This document shows positions 55,068-62,731 of a DNA stretch of 64,000 bases, piece by piece. The position numbers and the translations under genes are program-made. Numbering within the stretch: position 1 is the first letter of the stretch; each line of letters opens with the position of its first letter. The notes under the pieces were generated by a model, which saw nothing but the letters and a program-made list of their open reading frames with translations, searched no databases and had not been told where the DNA came from. The stretch lies in contig JAHPZE010000002.1 of NCBI GenBank assembly GCA_019058365.1, positions 62,001 to 126,000 of the forward strand, given 5' to 3'. This DNA comes from Promethearchaeota archaeon. Its GTDB lineage: Archaea > Asgardarchaeota > Lokiarchaeia > Sigyniarchaeales > SOKP01.

Positions 55068-55448
55068 TTAAATAATTTCATGACATATTTTTATATCGAT
55101 TCCAGGTTCTAAAAGAGGACTCAATTTTACCATGTTCTTACCTAAATTTTTATTATGTTGTTTCAATGCATCAGAATCAGCATATACTTCATAAAAAATA
55201 ATTGAATTTTCCTCTCCCTTTATTGTGTGAGGAATATATTGCAAACATCCTGGTTCTGATTCTTTTATTTTAGGTACAACTTCTTTTAGGACTTCAATTG
55301 CTTTTTCCATATTTCCTTTTTTCACTCGAGCTGCTGCAATTAATGTTATTGGGATTACAACCACCAATTCTTTCTTTATATTTTTAGTATTAATTTTAAT
55401 TTTTAATAAAATTATTAATAAAATTGTTAATTCCATAAAAAATTGCAT
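55068..55448 (-). CDS. Antibiotic biosynthesis monooxygenase (ABM)-domain protein
   Basis: The C-terminal 90 residues form a ferredoxin-like ABM domain: LIAAARVKKGNMEKAIEVLK, ESEPGCLQYIPH, SIIFYEVYADSDALKQHN. Such small dimeric proteins include quinol monooxygenases and heme-degrading enzymes, but many have unknown roles. From ATG 55448 there is a hydrophobic N-terminus of about 20 residues that may be spurious; TTG 55377 or GTG 55374 would give the usual size of about 102 residues. The start is therefore undecided. Convergent with the DHPS-like gene. Confidence 0.68.
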   Translation of the reverse strand: MQFFMELTILLIILLKIKINTKNIKKELVVVIPITLIAAARVKKGNMEKAIEVLKEVVPKIKESEPGCLQYIPHTIKGEENSIIFYEVYADSDALKQHNKNLGKNMVKLSPLLEPGIDIKICHEII

Positions 55449-55687
55449 TAGCTAAATAATATTGGTTATTTAGACAATTTTATTTCTATAATACATTCTA
55501 CTCAAATAGTACAAATAAAACCTTTTACAATATTACAATAATTAAAATCAGTTTATTTTAAAATTTAGGTACTCAGATGAGTTAATATTATAAATTTTAT
55601 GGTGAATTTATGAGTAGAAATTTAAATAATTACTAAACTTATATAGCATACACTTATGAACTAAATAACCTCAAACAGTTTGATATT

Positions 55688-57553
55688 ATGATCCCAAAAA
55701 ATATGGAATCCTTTCTTAATGAACATCTCCCTAAAGCTACTTTTAAAGCTCGGCTTAAAAAAGATCAAGGAAAATGTTATTTAGAATTTAGTAATCTAGA
55801 TGTCCATCTTTTATCCCATTTAGGGATTATATGCGATAAAGTAGGTCCTCACTTAGTAGGATGTATATGGGATGAAAATTCACCACTTGAAATCGGTGGA
55901 TATGTAGTTGTGGATTCCCTCGCGGGAGGTCGCCCTTCAATGGGAGGAATTAGGATGTTACCAAGTATAACTCCATCTGATATCCATAATCTAGCACGAG
56001 GAATGACGTTAAAAAATGCTGCTGCTAATCTTCCTTATGGGGGTGGAAAAGCAGGAATTGTAGCAGAAAGGGGACTCTCTCCCGAAGAACATACTAAAAT
56101 TGTCAGTGGTTTTGCTCGATTAATTCGACGGTATAAAGAAATCTACCTTCCAGGGCCTGATGTTGGCACGAATGATGCTGATATGAAGACTATTGCCATT
56201 GAAAATGGGTTAGATAAAGCTCTCTCTAAGCCTGCTGATATGGGTGGGAACCGTATTGATGAACTTGGAGCTGCTGCGGGAGGCGTTATAATTGCATTAC
56301 AAACTCTGTTAAAAATTATGCCAAGATTAAGAATACTTACTCAATTCGCTAATTTGGAAATTCCTAATACAAAAGATCTTAAAATATTGATTCAAGGTTT
56401 TGGAGCAGTAGGAGCTCATGCTGCCCGTATATTGAAAGATCGATTACCTGAAGCAAAAGTTATAGGTATTAGTGATTTAGAGGGATATTTATATAATGAA
56501 TCTGGATTACCTATTGGAGAATTATTTAAATTATGGAAAAAAAATAAATTAGTTACTAATCTATATTTTAAAAATCAAATACTCTCAGAAGGATATAAAC
56601 ATCCAACTAAATTTTCTACAAATGCAGATAATTTACTCCTAGAAAATGCATTTTGTTTGATTCCAGCTGCTCCTATTTTTAATTATTTATGTGTCAGAAG
56701 ATCTGAAAATCCTTCGATGACTGTTGATCGAATGGGAAAATGGTCAGTGATTATTGAAGGTGCTAATACTTACTCTCCTGATCCAAATAGAAAGGCTGCC
56801 CGAATTCGGATGGAACAAATTGTATATCGAGAAAAAGGAGTTATGATCGCAAATGATTATTTAGTTAATTCGGGTGGAGTAATATTTGCAGCTCAAGAGC
56901 ATATTGTAAAAACCCCAGATCACCTACAAATTCCAGAAGAAATGTTAGGTAATCGTGAATTAGTACAAAAATGGTTAAAAGATCATGCAAATGAATTTGC
57001 TAAATTATCAAAACAACGTTTAATAGCAGGTGAAGAATACAGAGAAAAAGTAATTCATAATAACATGATTGAATTAGTTGATATGCTAACTAAATATCCA
57101 GATATGTTACCCTGCACTGCTGCTGAACAAATAAGCCTTCAGCGTCTTACAGCGAAAGAAAGACAACGTACAGCTAAGGACATTATGATACCAATACCAA
57201 CTATCGACGTTAAAAGCACAATTCAAGAAGCTGCATCATTAATTATTAAAGAAGTGAGTGATATCATAGCTGTTCTTTCGAGTGGTAAACTTGTAGGTGT
57301 TGTAACTGATTGGGATGTTACAAAAGCTATGGCGGAGGGAAGTATAGATGTTACTCTTGACAAAATAATGACTAGAGATGTTATTACCACTCATCCAAAT
57401 TTTACAATTGTAGATATAGTGCGTGAATTGGAACAATCTAAAATCTCAGCAATGCCGGTTGTGGAAGAAGGTATTGTATTAGGAAAAGTTAACTCAGATC
57501 TCATTGCCCAACGCTACGTATTAGATTTACTACAGTCTCGAGAACCGCATTAA
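55688..57553 (+). CDS. Glutamate dehydrogenase (Glu/Leu/Phe/Val type) with C-terminal CBS domain pair
   Basis: 621 residues. The dehydrogenase part has GGRPSMGGIRMLPS, K109 (MTLKNAA) and catalytic K121 (LPYGGGKAGI), GPDVGTNDADM with the active-site Asp, and a Rossmann motif LIQGFGAVGAHAARIL at about 233-250. It interconverts glutamate and 2-oxoglutarate with NAD(P). From about 495 a CBS pair follows: MIPIPTIDVKSTIQEAAS, VGVVTDWDVTKAMA, KIMTRDVITTHP and ISAMPVVEEG. CBS pairs bind adenosyl nucleotides and would give energy-state control. The fusion and the extra length are unusual for the family. Confidence 0.9.
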   Translation: MIPKNMESFLNEHLPKATFKARLKKDQGKCYLEFSNLDVHLLSHLGIICDKVGPHLVGCIWDENSPLEIGGYVVVDSLAGGRPSMGGIRMLPSITPSDIHNLARGMTLKNAAANLPYGGGKAGIVAERGLSPEEHTKIVSGFARLIRRYKEIYLPGPDVGTNDADMKTIAIENGLDKALSKPADMGGNRIDELGAAAGGVIIALQTLLKIMPRLRILTQFANLEIPNTKDLKILIQGFGAVGAHAARILKDRLPEAKVIGISDLEGYLYNESGLPIGELFKLWKKNKLVTNLYFKNQILSEGYKHPTKFSTNADNLLLENAFCLIPAAPIFNYLCVRRSENPSMTVDRMGKWSVIIEGANTYSPDPNRKAARIRMEQIVYREKGVMIANDYLVNSGGVIFAAQEHIVKTPDHLQIPEEMLGNRELVQKWLKDHANEFAKLSKQRLIAGEEYREKVIHNNMIELVDMLTKYPDMLPCTAAEQISLQRLTAKERQRTAKDIMIPIPTIDVKSTIQEAASLIIKEVSDIIAVLSSGKLVGVVTDWDVTKAMAEGSIDVTLDKIMTRDVITTHPNFTIVDIVRELEQSKISAMPVVEEGIVLGKVNSDLIAQRYVLDLLQSREPH

Positions 57554-57590
57554 TAATTAAAATTTTAAAATATAATTTATTAAGAAGATC

Positions 57591-58721
57591 TTAATAAAAT
57601 TTTATAATATTATATAAAGTATCTCTTTGTGCTGGTCTTTTTCCTGCGTTATTTATTATTTTCACTATTTCTTCTGGAGACAAATACTCGCCAAATTCAG
57701 CACCAGCACTTTTTGAAATATTCTCTTCCATTAATGTTCCAGAGAAGTCATTAACCCCGTAATTTAAAGAAACTTGCGCAAAATTTGGACCCAATTTTAC
57801 CCAACTACATTGGATATTATCAATGTAATTATTAAAGAATAATCTTGCTACACAAAATAGTTTTAAATCATCCATTCCATAGTTAGGTTTTAAAGGAAAA
57901 TTTTCAAGTTGAGATAAAATCGGATTTTCTTTTACGAACGGTAATGGTACAAATTCAGTGAACCCATGAGTTTCCCTTTGTATTTCTCTTAATATTTCTA
58001 AATGCTTAACTCTATCACTTAAACTTTCAATATGGCCATACATTATGGTAGAAGTTGTTGGAATCTTTAACTTGTGAGCAGTAGTTATAATTTCTTTCCA
58101 TTGAGATGTATTCACCTTATTTGGACAAATCACTTTTCTTATTTCATCAACTAATATCTCTGCAGCTGTTCCTGGAATAGAGTCTAGTCCTGCTTTTTTT
58201 AATTCTCTAAGCGTATCTAATATCGAATTTTCAAATAATTTGGCTATATAGAATATTTCCTGTGGAGAAAATGCATGTATATGCATCCTTGGATCGATTT
58301 TTTTAACAGTTTTAAGAATATCCAAATAAAATTCAAACTTTACCTTAGGATTTATGCCACCTTGAATACAAACTTCCGTACATCCCGTATTTTTAGCTTC
58401 GATTACTTTTTCTCTAATCTGATCAATATCAAGTAAGAATGCATTAGGATCTGTTGCTGGTAAACTAAAAGAACAGAACTTACAGCGTTGATAACAAATA
58501 TTTGTGAAATTTATATTTCTATTTATAACAAAAGTTACAAGATTTTGCTTTTTTCCGAAGCAGATCTGATCTGCTACGTATTGTAAAGCAAAGAATTCTT
58601 TTCCCTTTACTTTTAAAATCTCTAAGGCTTCTTCTGAACTTATTTCATCCGAATCTAAAGCTTTCTGTAGAATTTTCTTTATATTTGGACTGATATTTTC
58701 AGACAACTGAGTATTTATCAT
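57591..58721 (-). CDS. cofH: FO synthase subunit CofH (radical SAM)
   Basis: 376 residues. CofH forms 5-amino-5-(4-hydroxybenzyl)-6-ribityliminouracil from tyrosine and 5-amino-6-ribitylaminouracil. C76, C80, C83 (CYQRCKFC) bind the [4Fe-4S] cluster, within FTNICYQRCKFCSFS. The CIQGGINPKVKFEFY segment and FSPQEIFYIAK are typical. GTAAEILVDEIRKVICP is a strong family marker. The start overlaps the end of cofG by 23 bp, so they are expressed together as an operon with arfC and the amidohydrolase. Start ATG 58721. Confidence 0.92.
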   Translation of the reverse strand: MINTQLSENISPNIKKILQKALDSDEISSEEALEILKVKGKEFFALQYVADQICFGKKQNLVTFVINRNINFTNICYQRCKFCSFSLPATDPNAFLLDIDQIREKVIEAKNTGCTEVCIQGGINPKVKFEFYLDILKTVKKIDPRMHIHAFSPQEIFYIAKLFENSILDTLRELKKAGLDSIPGTAAEILVDEIRKVICPNKVNTSQWKEIITTAHKLKIPTTSTIMYGHIESLSDRVKHLEILREIQRETHGFTEFVPLPFVKENPILSQLENFPLKPNYGMDDLKLFCVARLFFNNYIDNIQCSWVKLGPNFAQVSLNYGVNDFSGTLMEENISKSAGAEFGEYLSPEEIVKIINNAGKRPAQRDTLYNIIKFY

Positions 58722-59820
58722 CTAAATTTATATTATCAATTACTTTTTTAATATTTTCTGGACAAAAACTTTCTTTCTTTATAAATTTACTATAGATGGG
58801 GAGTCTCTCTTTGAGATTATAACCTTTTTCTTTACAAATTTTATATAAATCCTCTATTTGAGGCCACTGATTTTCAGGATTTATAAAATCTAATGTAAAA
58901 GGGGAAATTCCACCAAAATCATCAATACCCATATCGATAAACTCTCTTTCAAAACCTGGTATAAGATTTGGTGGAACTTGAATAGCAATATCGTTTTCAA
59001 AAATAATTCGAGCAAATCCTACTATTTTAAGCATATCTTCAAGAGTAATTGACTTTCTAGGCTGGTAAGGGATATTTTGTTTATTTATAAAATTTTGAAT
59101 TATTACTTCTTGTATATGACCATATTTATCATTGATCTCCTTTATTAAATATAAATCTCCAATGATATCTTCAATACTTTCTCCAATACCTAATAATAAA
59201 CCTGTAGTAAAGGGAATTTTTAATTTTCCTGCATTATTTATGTGCTCTATTCTTTTTTTTGGCATTTTTCCAAGAGAATGCTCATGTACTTCGCCCTTTT
59301 CAAAGAGTTTCATGCTTGTACTTTCAAGCATTAATCCCATACTTGCATTATATTTTTTTAAATTCTTTATTTCATCATATGTCAAATATCCTAAATTTGT
59401 ATGTGGTAGAATGTTAAAATCTAACAGATAAGTGCTAACATCTTTTACAAACTCAATAAAATCTGAACATTTTCTTTTTTCTAATTCTTTTTTAACTTCA
59501 AGAAATCTTCCAGGACGTTCTCCAGACATTATAAGGGCTTCTTTACATTCATTTTGAAACGCTTTCTGAATTAAATTTACTATGTGTTCATTACTAAGCA
59601 AAATAACATTGCTCTCACTATTTAATTTCGGAATTTTATAATTATAAAAGCAATACCCACACTGATTTATACAATAGTTTGAAAGAGAAAGTGTAAAATT
59701 TTTAGAATATGTAATTACATTACGATCTTCCTCAGGTAATTGATCTTTTATATCTTTAACCTTAATACTCAATTTCTTAATAGTTAAGCTTATTAATTGC
59801 TTGATTTTCTTTTCATTCAT
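58699..59820 (-). CDS. cofG: FO synthase subunit CofG (radical SAM)
   Basis: About 373 residues from ATG 59820; GTG 59823 directly upstream is an alternative. CofG closes the deazaflavin ring to give 7,8-didemethyl-8-hydroxy-5-deazariboflavin (FO), the chromophore of F420. CX3CX2C is CINQCGYC at about residues 50-57. The HTNLGYLTYDEI and NASMGLMLESTS segments are diagnostic, as is TGLLLGIGES. The operon order is amidohydrolase, arfC, cofG, cofH, each overlapping the next. The stop of arfC (TGA) shares a base with this ATG. Confidence 0.92.
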   Translation of the reverse strand: MNEKKIKQLISLTIKKLSIKVKDIKDQLPEEDRNVITYSKNFTLSLSNYCINQCGYCFYNYKIPKLNSESNVILLSNEHIVNLIQKAFQNECKEALIMSGERPGRFLEVKKELEKRKCSDFIEFVKDVSTYLLDFNILPHTNLGYLTYDEIKNLKKYNASMGLMLESTSMKLFEKGEVHEHSLGKMPKKRIEHINNAGKLKIPFTTGLLLGIGESIEDIIGDLYLIKEINDKYGHIQEVIIQNFINKQNIPYQPRKSITLEDMLKIVGFARIIFENDIAIQVPPNLIPGFEREFIDMGIDDFGGISPFTLDFINPENQWPQIEDLYKICKEKGYNLKERLPIYSKFIKKESFCPENIKKVIDNINLDDKYSVV

Positions 59821-60488
59821 CACTTTCTCTTTTTATAACTTAAAGTAATATAATAAGTTCTGATTTTAACATCAAATAAATCAAATCTAGGTGCACTTTT
59901 TATCTCTTCAAATCCTATTCCTTCTACCAAGCTTGTTGCTTCCTTTCCACCAACAATCCAGGGTGCTATAGTTAACCTTATATCATCAATTAAATTATTT
60001 TGTATAAAACTCCAATTTAAATTACCACCACCTTCCAATAAGATAGTATTTATTCCCAAACTTTTTAGGATCGGTAAAAGCTTTATTAAATCCACACGTT
60101 TACCATCTCCCGCTCTAATTATTTTTACTCCTCTTGCTTCATAATCTCTTTGTTTGGTAAATGGAACATTTTCAGTAGTGCAAATTATTGTAGGATAAAT
60201 TTCTGGTCGAAAGGAAATTACATTCGATTCTAGTGGTATCGTCAAATTGCTATCTAAAACAATTCTATAATATCCTTTATGATTATAATATTTAATATGC
60301 AATTTTGGATTATCTTTTAAAATTGTATCCTTTCCCACCATTATTGCATCAACTTGAGTTCGAAGTTTATGGACCTCTTTCCAGTCAACTTTATCCGATA
60401 ATTCTGAATCACCCTCTTTAGTTGCGATTTTACCATCTATAGTCATTGCAGCGCTTAAAATAATATAGGGATTGTTAACTTTTTTCAA
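59820..60488 (-). CDS. arfC: 2,5-diamino-6-(ribosylamino)-pyrimidinone 5'-phosphate reductase (archaeal riboflavin pathway)
   Basis: 222 residues of the RibD C-terminal/dihydrofolate-reductase fold. The markers are ILSAAMTIDGKIATKEGDSE at the start, LRTQVDAIMVGKDTILKDNP, and NTILLEGGGNLNWSFIQ near residue 170, the NADPH/substrate elements. It reduces the ribosyl side chain to ribityl in archaea and fungi before deamination. The product pathway yields 5-amino-6-ribitylaminouracil, a substrate of CofH. It starts at TTG 60488, inside the amidohydrolase gene (14-bp overlap), because the conserved N-terminus begins there. Confidence 0.88.
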   Translation of the reverse strand: MKKVNNPYIILSAAMTIDGKIATKEGDSELSDKVDWKEVHKLRTQVDAIMVGKDTILKDNPKLHIKYYNHKGYYRIVLDSNLTIPLESNVISFRPEIYPTIICTTENVPFTKQRDYEARGVKIIRAGDGKRVDLIKLLPILKSLGINTILLEGGGNLNWSFIQNNLIDDIRLTIAPWIVGGKEATSLVEGIGFEEIKSAPRFDLFDVKIRTYYITLSYKKRK

Positions 60489-61644
60489 ATACTAATCCTC
60501 CTTTAATAAATGTCTTTTTTATATTTTCTGATTTTGTTCTTTGAGTAATTAGATCATATATATTATTAGAATCTAAAATTGAAGAAAAGAGATTTGGAGA
60601 GCTAAGATCAATTAAAAAAAGATCAGCAAATTTTCCTTTTGAAATTGAACCAAACTCTTTTTCGAGATCAAAATTTTTTGCAGCATTAATTGTAACCATC
60701 TTCAATAAATCTTTAGAGGAAAATTGAAGCTCTTTATTATAATTGCATAAAACCCTCGAAATTCGATAAAGATATCGTATCTCTTCAAATAAATCTGTAT
60801 TATTTACCATTAAATTATCTGTTCCTAAGGATATTGGAACTTTTAAGCTTAAAATTTCATTGATGGGAGGAAATCCGGTTCCAAAATATCCATTACAACG
60901 AGGACATAAAACAAGAGATTTATGATATCTGTTTATTTTTTCTAAATCATTTTTGATAAATTTTGTTCCATGAATGATGATATCAACAAAATTATCACTA
61001 AACATTTCATTTATTAAATTTTCACTACGAATCTTTTCCGCACAATGGCAAGCAATAATTTTTTTAAATTTATGTTTAGCAGATACAACAAATTTTTTAT
61101 TTGATGAACTAATTTGTTTATAACTAGATAATCCAACTCCATCTGCCATATTAAATATAGCTTCTATTTCGCTTTCATCCATAAATCGTCCTAAAACTAA
61201 AAAATTAATTGGACTGTCAGTAAGTGCCTTTTTTAAAAGCTTTACTCCTTTAACCCCTTCCTCTCGAAAATCAATGAAAAATGTAATACCATTTGAAAGC
61301 ATTTCTAAAACAGCATTTTGAATTCCATTAATCTTAATGTCTTTTGGAGTTTGTCTTAATAATTTATGTTTAAGGCCAAATGGTGGGGCAACGATTTCCC
61401 CTAGTTCTTTATTAAAACCCAATTCTTTTGCAAAATTATCTCCAATATGGATATGTGAGTTTATAAAACCTGGAATCATTAAGAATGTCTGATGATTGGG
61501 AAGAATTTCGATATTTGCACTTATATTATCACAAGAAATATGGATAATTCTTCCATTTTCGTCTATTTCTAAATTTACATTCTGCTTTAAATCTAAATTC
61601 TCTCCAATTAAAGCATATTTGCTATATAAGAATTTTTTAGCCAT
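60475..61644 (-). CDS. Amidohydrolase-family deaminase-like enzyme, candidate pyrimidine deaminase of the riboflavin/FO pathway
   Basis: About 389 residues from ATG 61644 (MAKKFLYSKYAL); an upstream in-frame ATG at 61704 would add a weak extension. Metal-site residues of the cytosine/guanine deaminase group (COG0402) are visible: HIH in NSHIHIGDNF, His in IACHCAE, a further His in IIIHGTKF, and Asp in SLGTDNL. The FGSISKGKFADLFLID end is typical. The gene overlaps arfC and heads the FO operon. In the archaeal pathway an amino group must be hydrolysed from the pyrimidine after reduction, a deamination this family could catalyse. The family is firm; the role is inference. Confidence 0.8.
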   Translation of the reverse strand: MAKKFLYSKYALIGENLDLKQNVNLEIDENGRIIHISCDNISANIEILPNHQTFLMIPGFINSHIHIGDNFAKELGFNKELGEIVAPPFGLKHKLLRQTPKDIKINGIQNAVLEMLSNGITFFIDFREEGVKGVKLLKKALTDSPINFLVLGRFMDESEIEAIFNMADGVGLSSYKQISSSNKKFVVSAKHKFKKIIACHCAEKIRSENLINEMFSDNFVDIIIHGTKFIKNDLEKINRYHKSLVLCPRCNGYFGTGFPPINEILSLKVPISLGTDNLMVNNTDLFEEIRYLYRISRVLCNYNKELQFSSKDLLKMVTINAAKNFDLEKEFGSISKGKFADLFLIDLSSPNLFSSILDSNNIYDLITQRTKSENIKKTFIKGGLVFEKS

Positions 61645-61726
61645 TAATTCATAAACAATGTAAATCATTTTAAATATTTCTAATCCTTTTAAAGAATAGA
61701 ACATTAAAAAATTAATTTTTGATACT

Positions 61727-61731
61727 GGTGG
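61727..61731 (+). promoter_or_regulatory. Shine-Dalgarno-like GGTGG before the mptA ATT
   Basis: GGTGG followed by CTATAA and then ATT 61738. The 6-nt spacing suits translation initiation at the ATT, and no canonical start codon lies between the in-frame TAA and TTG 61816. Confidence 0.45.
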
Positions 61732-61737
61732 CTATAA

Positions 61738-62697
61738 ATTACTAAATTTAAAACAGATCTACAAGATTCTGGTTCAATAATAGATATTCCAATTGACAAG
61801 GTTGGTATTGTAGAATTGCAAAAAAAAGTTGAGATTGTTCAAGAAAATAAAAAGTACTCTTTCTATCCTAAAATTTCAGCGTTAATCAATCTTCCAGCTG
61901 AGCAGCGTGGAATTCATATGTCCCGAACTTCGGAAACTATAGAAGAAGTCATTAATGAAGTAATTTTCAAGCCCACCCCAACTATTGAACTTGTTGGAGA
62001 TAGAATTATAAAGAAATTAATGGAACAACACCCTTATACTTCTAAAGCTGAAGTAAAACTAGAAGGCAAAATTGTTGTTCAAGTAAAAGAAAATGATGAA
62101 AGACTTATTCAAAAATCATATGACATTAGTTCATTTGTAAAAGCAAGTCGAGATATTTCGGAAAATCTTGATTTTAATTATTTCATAGGTGCTAGTGCAG
62201 TTGGTATGACGGTCTGTCCTTGTGCTAAGGAGCTTTCTTTGGAATATGCAGAAGAAGTTGTTAAATCTAGAAAAGATATAAATGTTTCCGAAGAAGATCT
62301 TAATAAGCTGTTAAATCTACTTCCTTTCTCCTCACATAACCAAAGATCCATTGGGACAATAATTATCCAAATAAAAGATTTAACTAATCATAAGGTGGAT
62401 GTTTTAGATATAATTGATGTAATAGAAGAATCTATGAGCGGTAAAATTCAATCTGTTTTAAAAAGACCAGAAGAAGCTGAATTAGTAAGAAGTGCACACT
62501 TAAAACCTCTATTTTCAGAAGATGTTATAAGAGAAATGGCAAAAAATTTCATTTTAAGAGATTTTCCCAACCTTGAAGATGATTTTAAAGTAAAATTTAA
62601 AGTAGAAAGTCTAGAATCTATACATCCCCATAACGTCTTTGCTTCACTGAAAACGACCGTAGGAGAGTTAAAAGAAAGGCTGAAATATATCCATTAA
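61738..62697 (+). CDS. mptA: GTP cyclohydrolase MptA (FolE2/type IV), apparent ATT start
   Basis: MptA opens GTP to 7,8-dihydroneopterin 2',3'-cyclic phosphate, the first step of methanopterin synthesis. The core has LPAEQRGIHMSR, MTVCPCAKEL (metal-ligand Cys) and PFSSHNQRSIG. The first canonical start is TTG 61816, but the frame continues upstream to ATT 61738 and supplies DLQDSGSIIDIPIDKVGIVE, matching the conserved DVQ....(I/V)..TRVGV start of the family. From ATT the length is 319 residues, as expected. GGTGG precedes the ATT by 6 nt. Divergent from the FO operon. Confidence 0.88.
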   Translation: MTKFKTDLQDSGSIIDIPIDKVGIVELQKKVEIVQENKKYSFYPKISALINLPAEQRGIHMSRTSETIEEVINEVIFKPTPTIELVGDRIIKKLMEQHPYTSKAEVKLEGKIVVQVKENDERLIQKSYDISSFVKASRDISENLDFNYFIGASAVGMTVCPCAKELSLEYAEEVVKSRKDINVSEEDLNKLLNLLPFSSHNQRSIGTIIIQIKDLTNHKVDVLDIIDVIEESMSGKIQSVLKRPEEAELVRSAHLKPLFSEDVIREMAKNFILRDFPNLEDDFKVKFKVESLESIHPHNVFASLKTTVGELKERLKYIH

Positions 62698-62731
62698 TTC
62701 TTAATTGAAAAATTGATTATTTTGGAAATTA

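Noticed and set aside
55378..55448. Hydrophobic N-terminus of the ABM-domain protein as a real membrane anchor
   Set aside because: Composition is that of AT-rich intergenic DNA, and TTG/GTG starts near 55377 give the usual family length; left undecided in the annotation.
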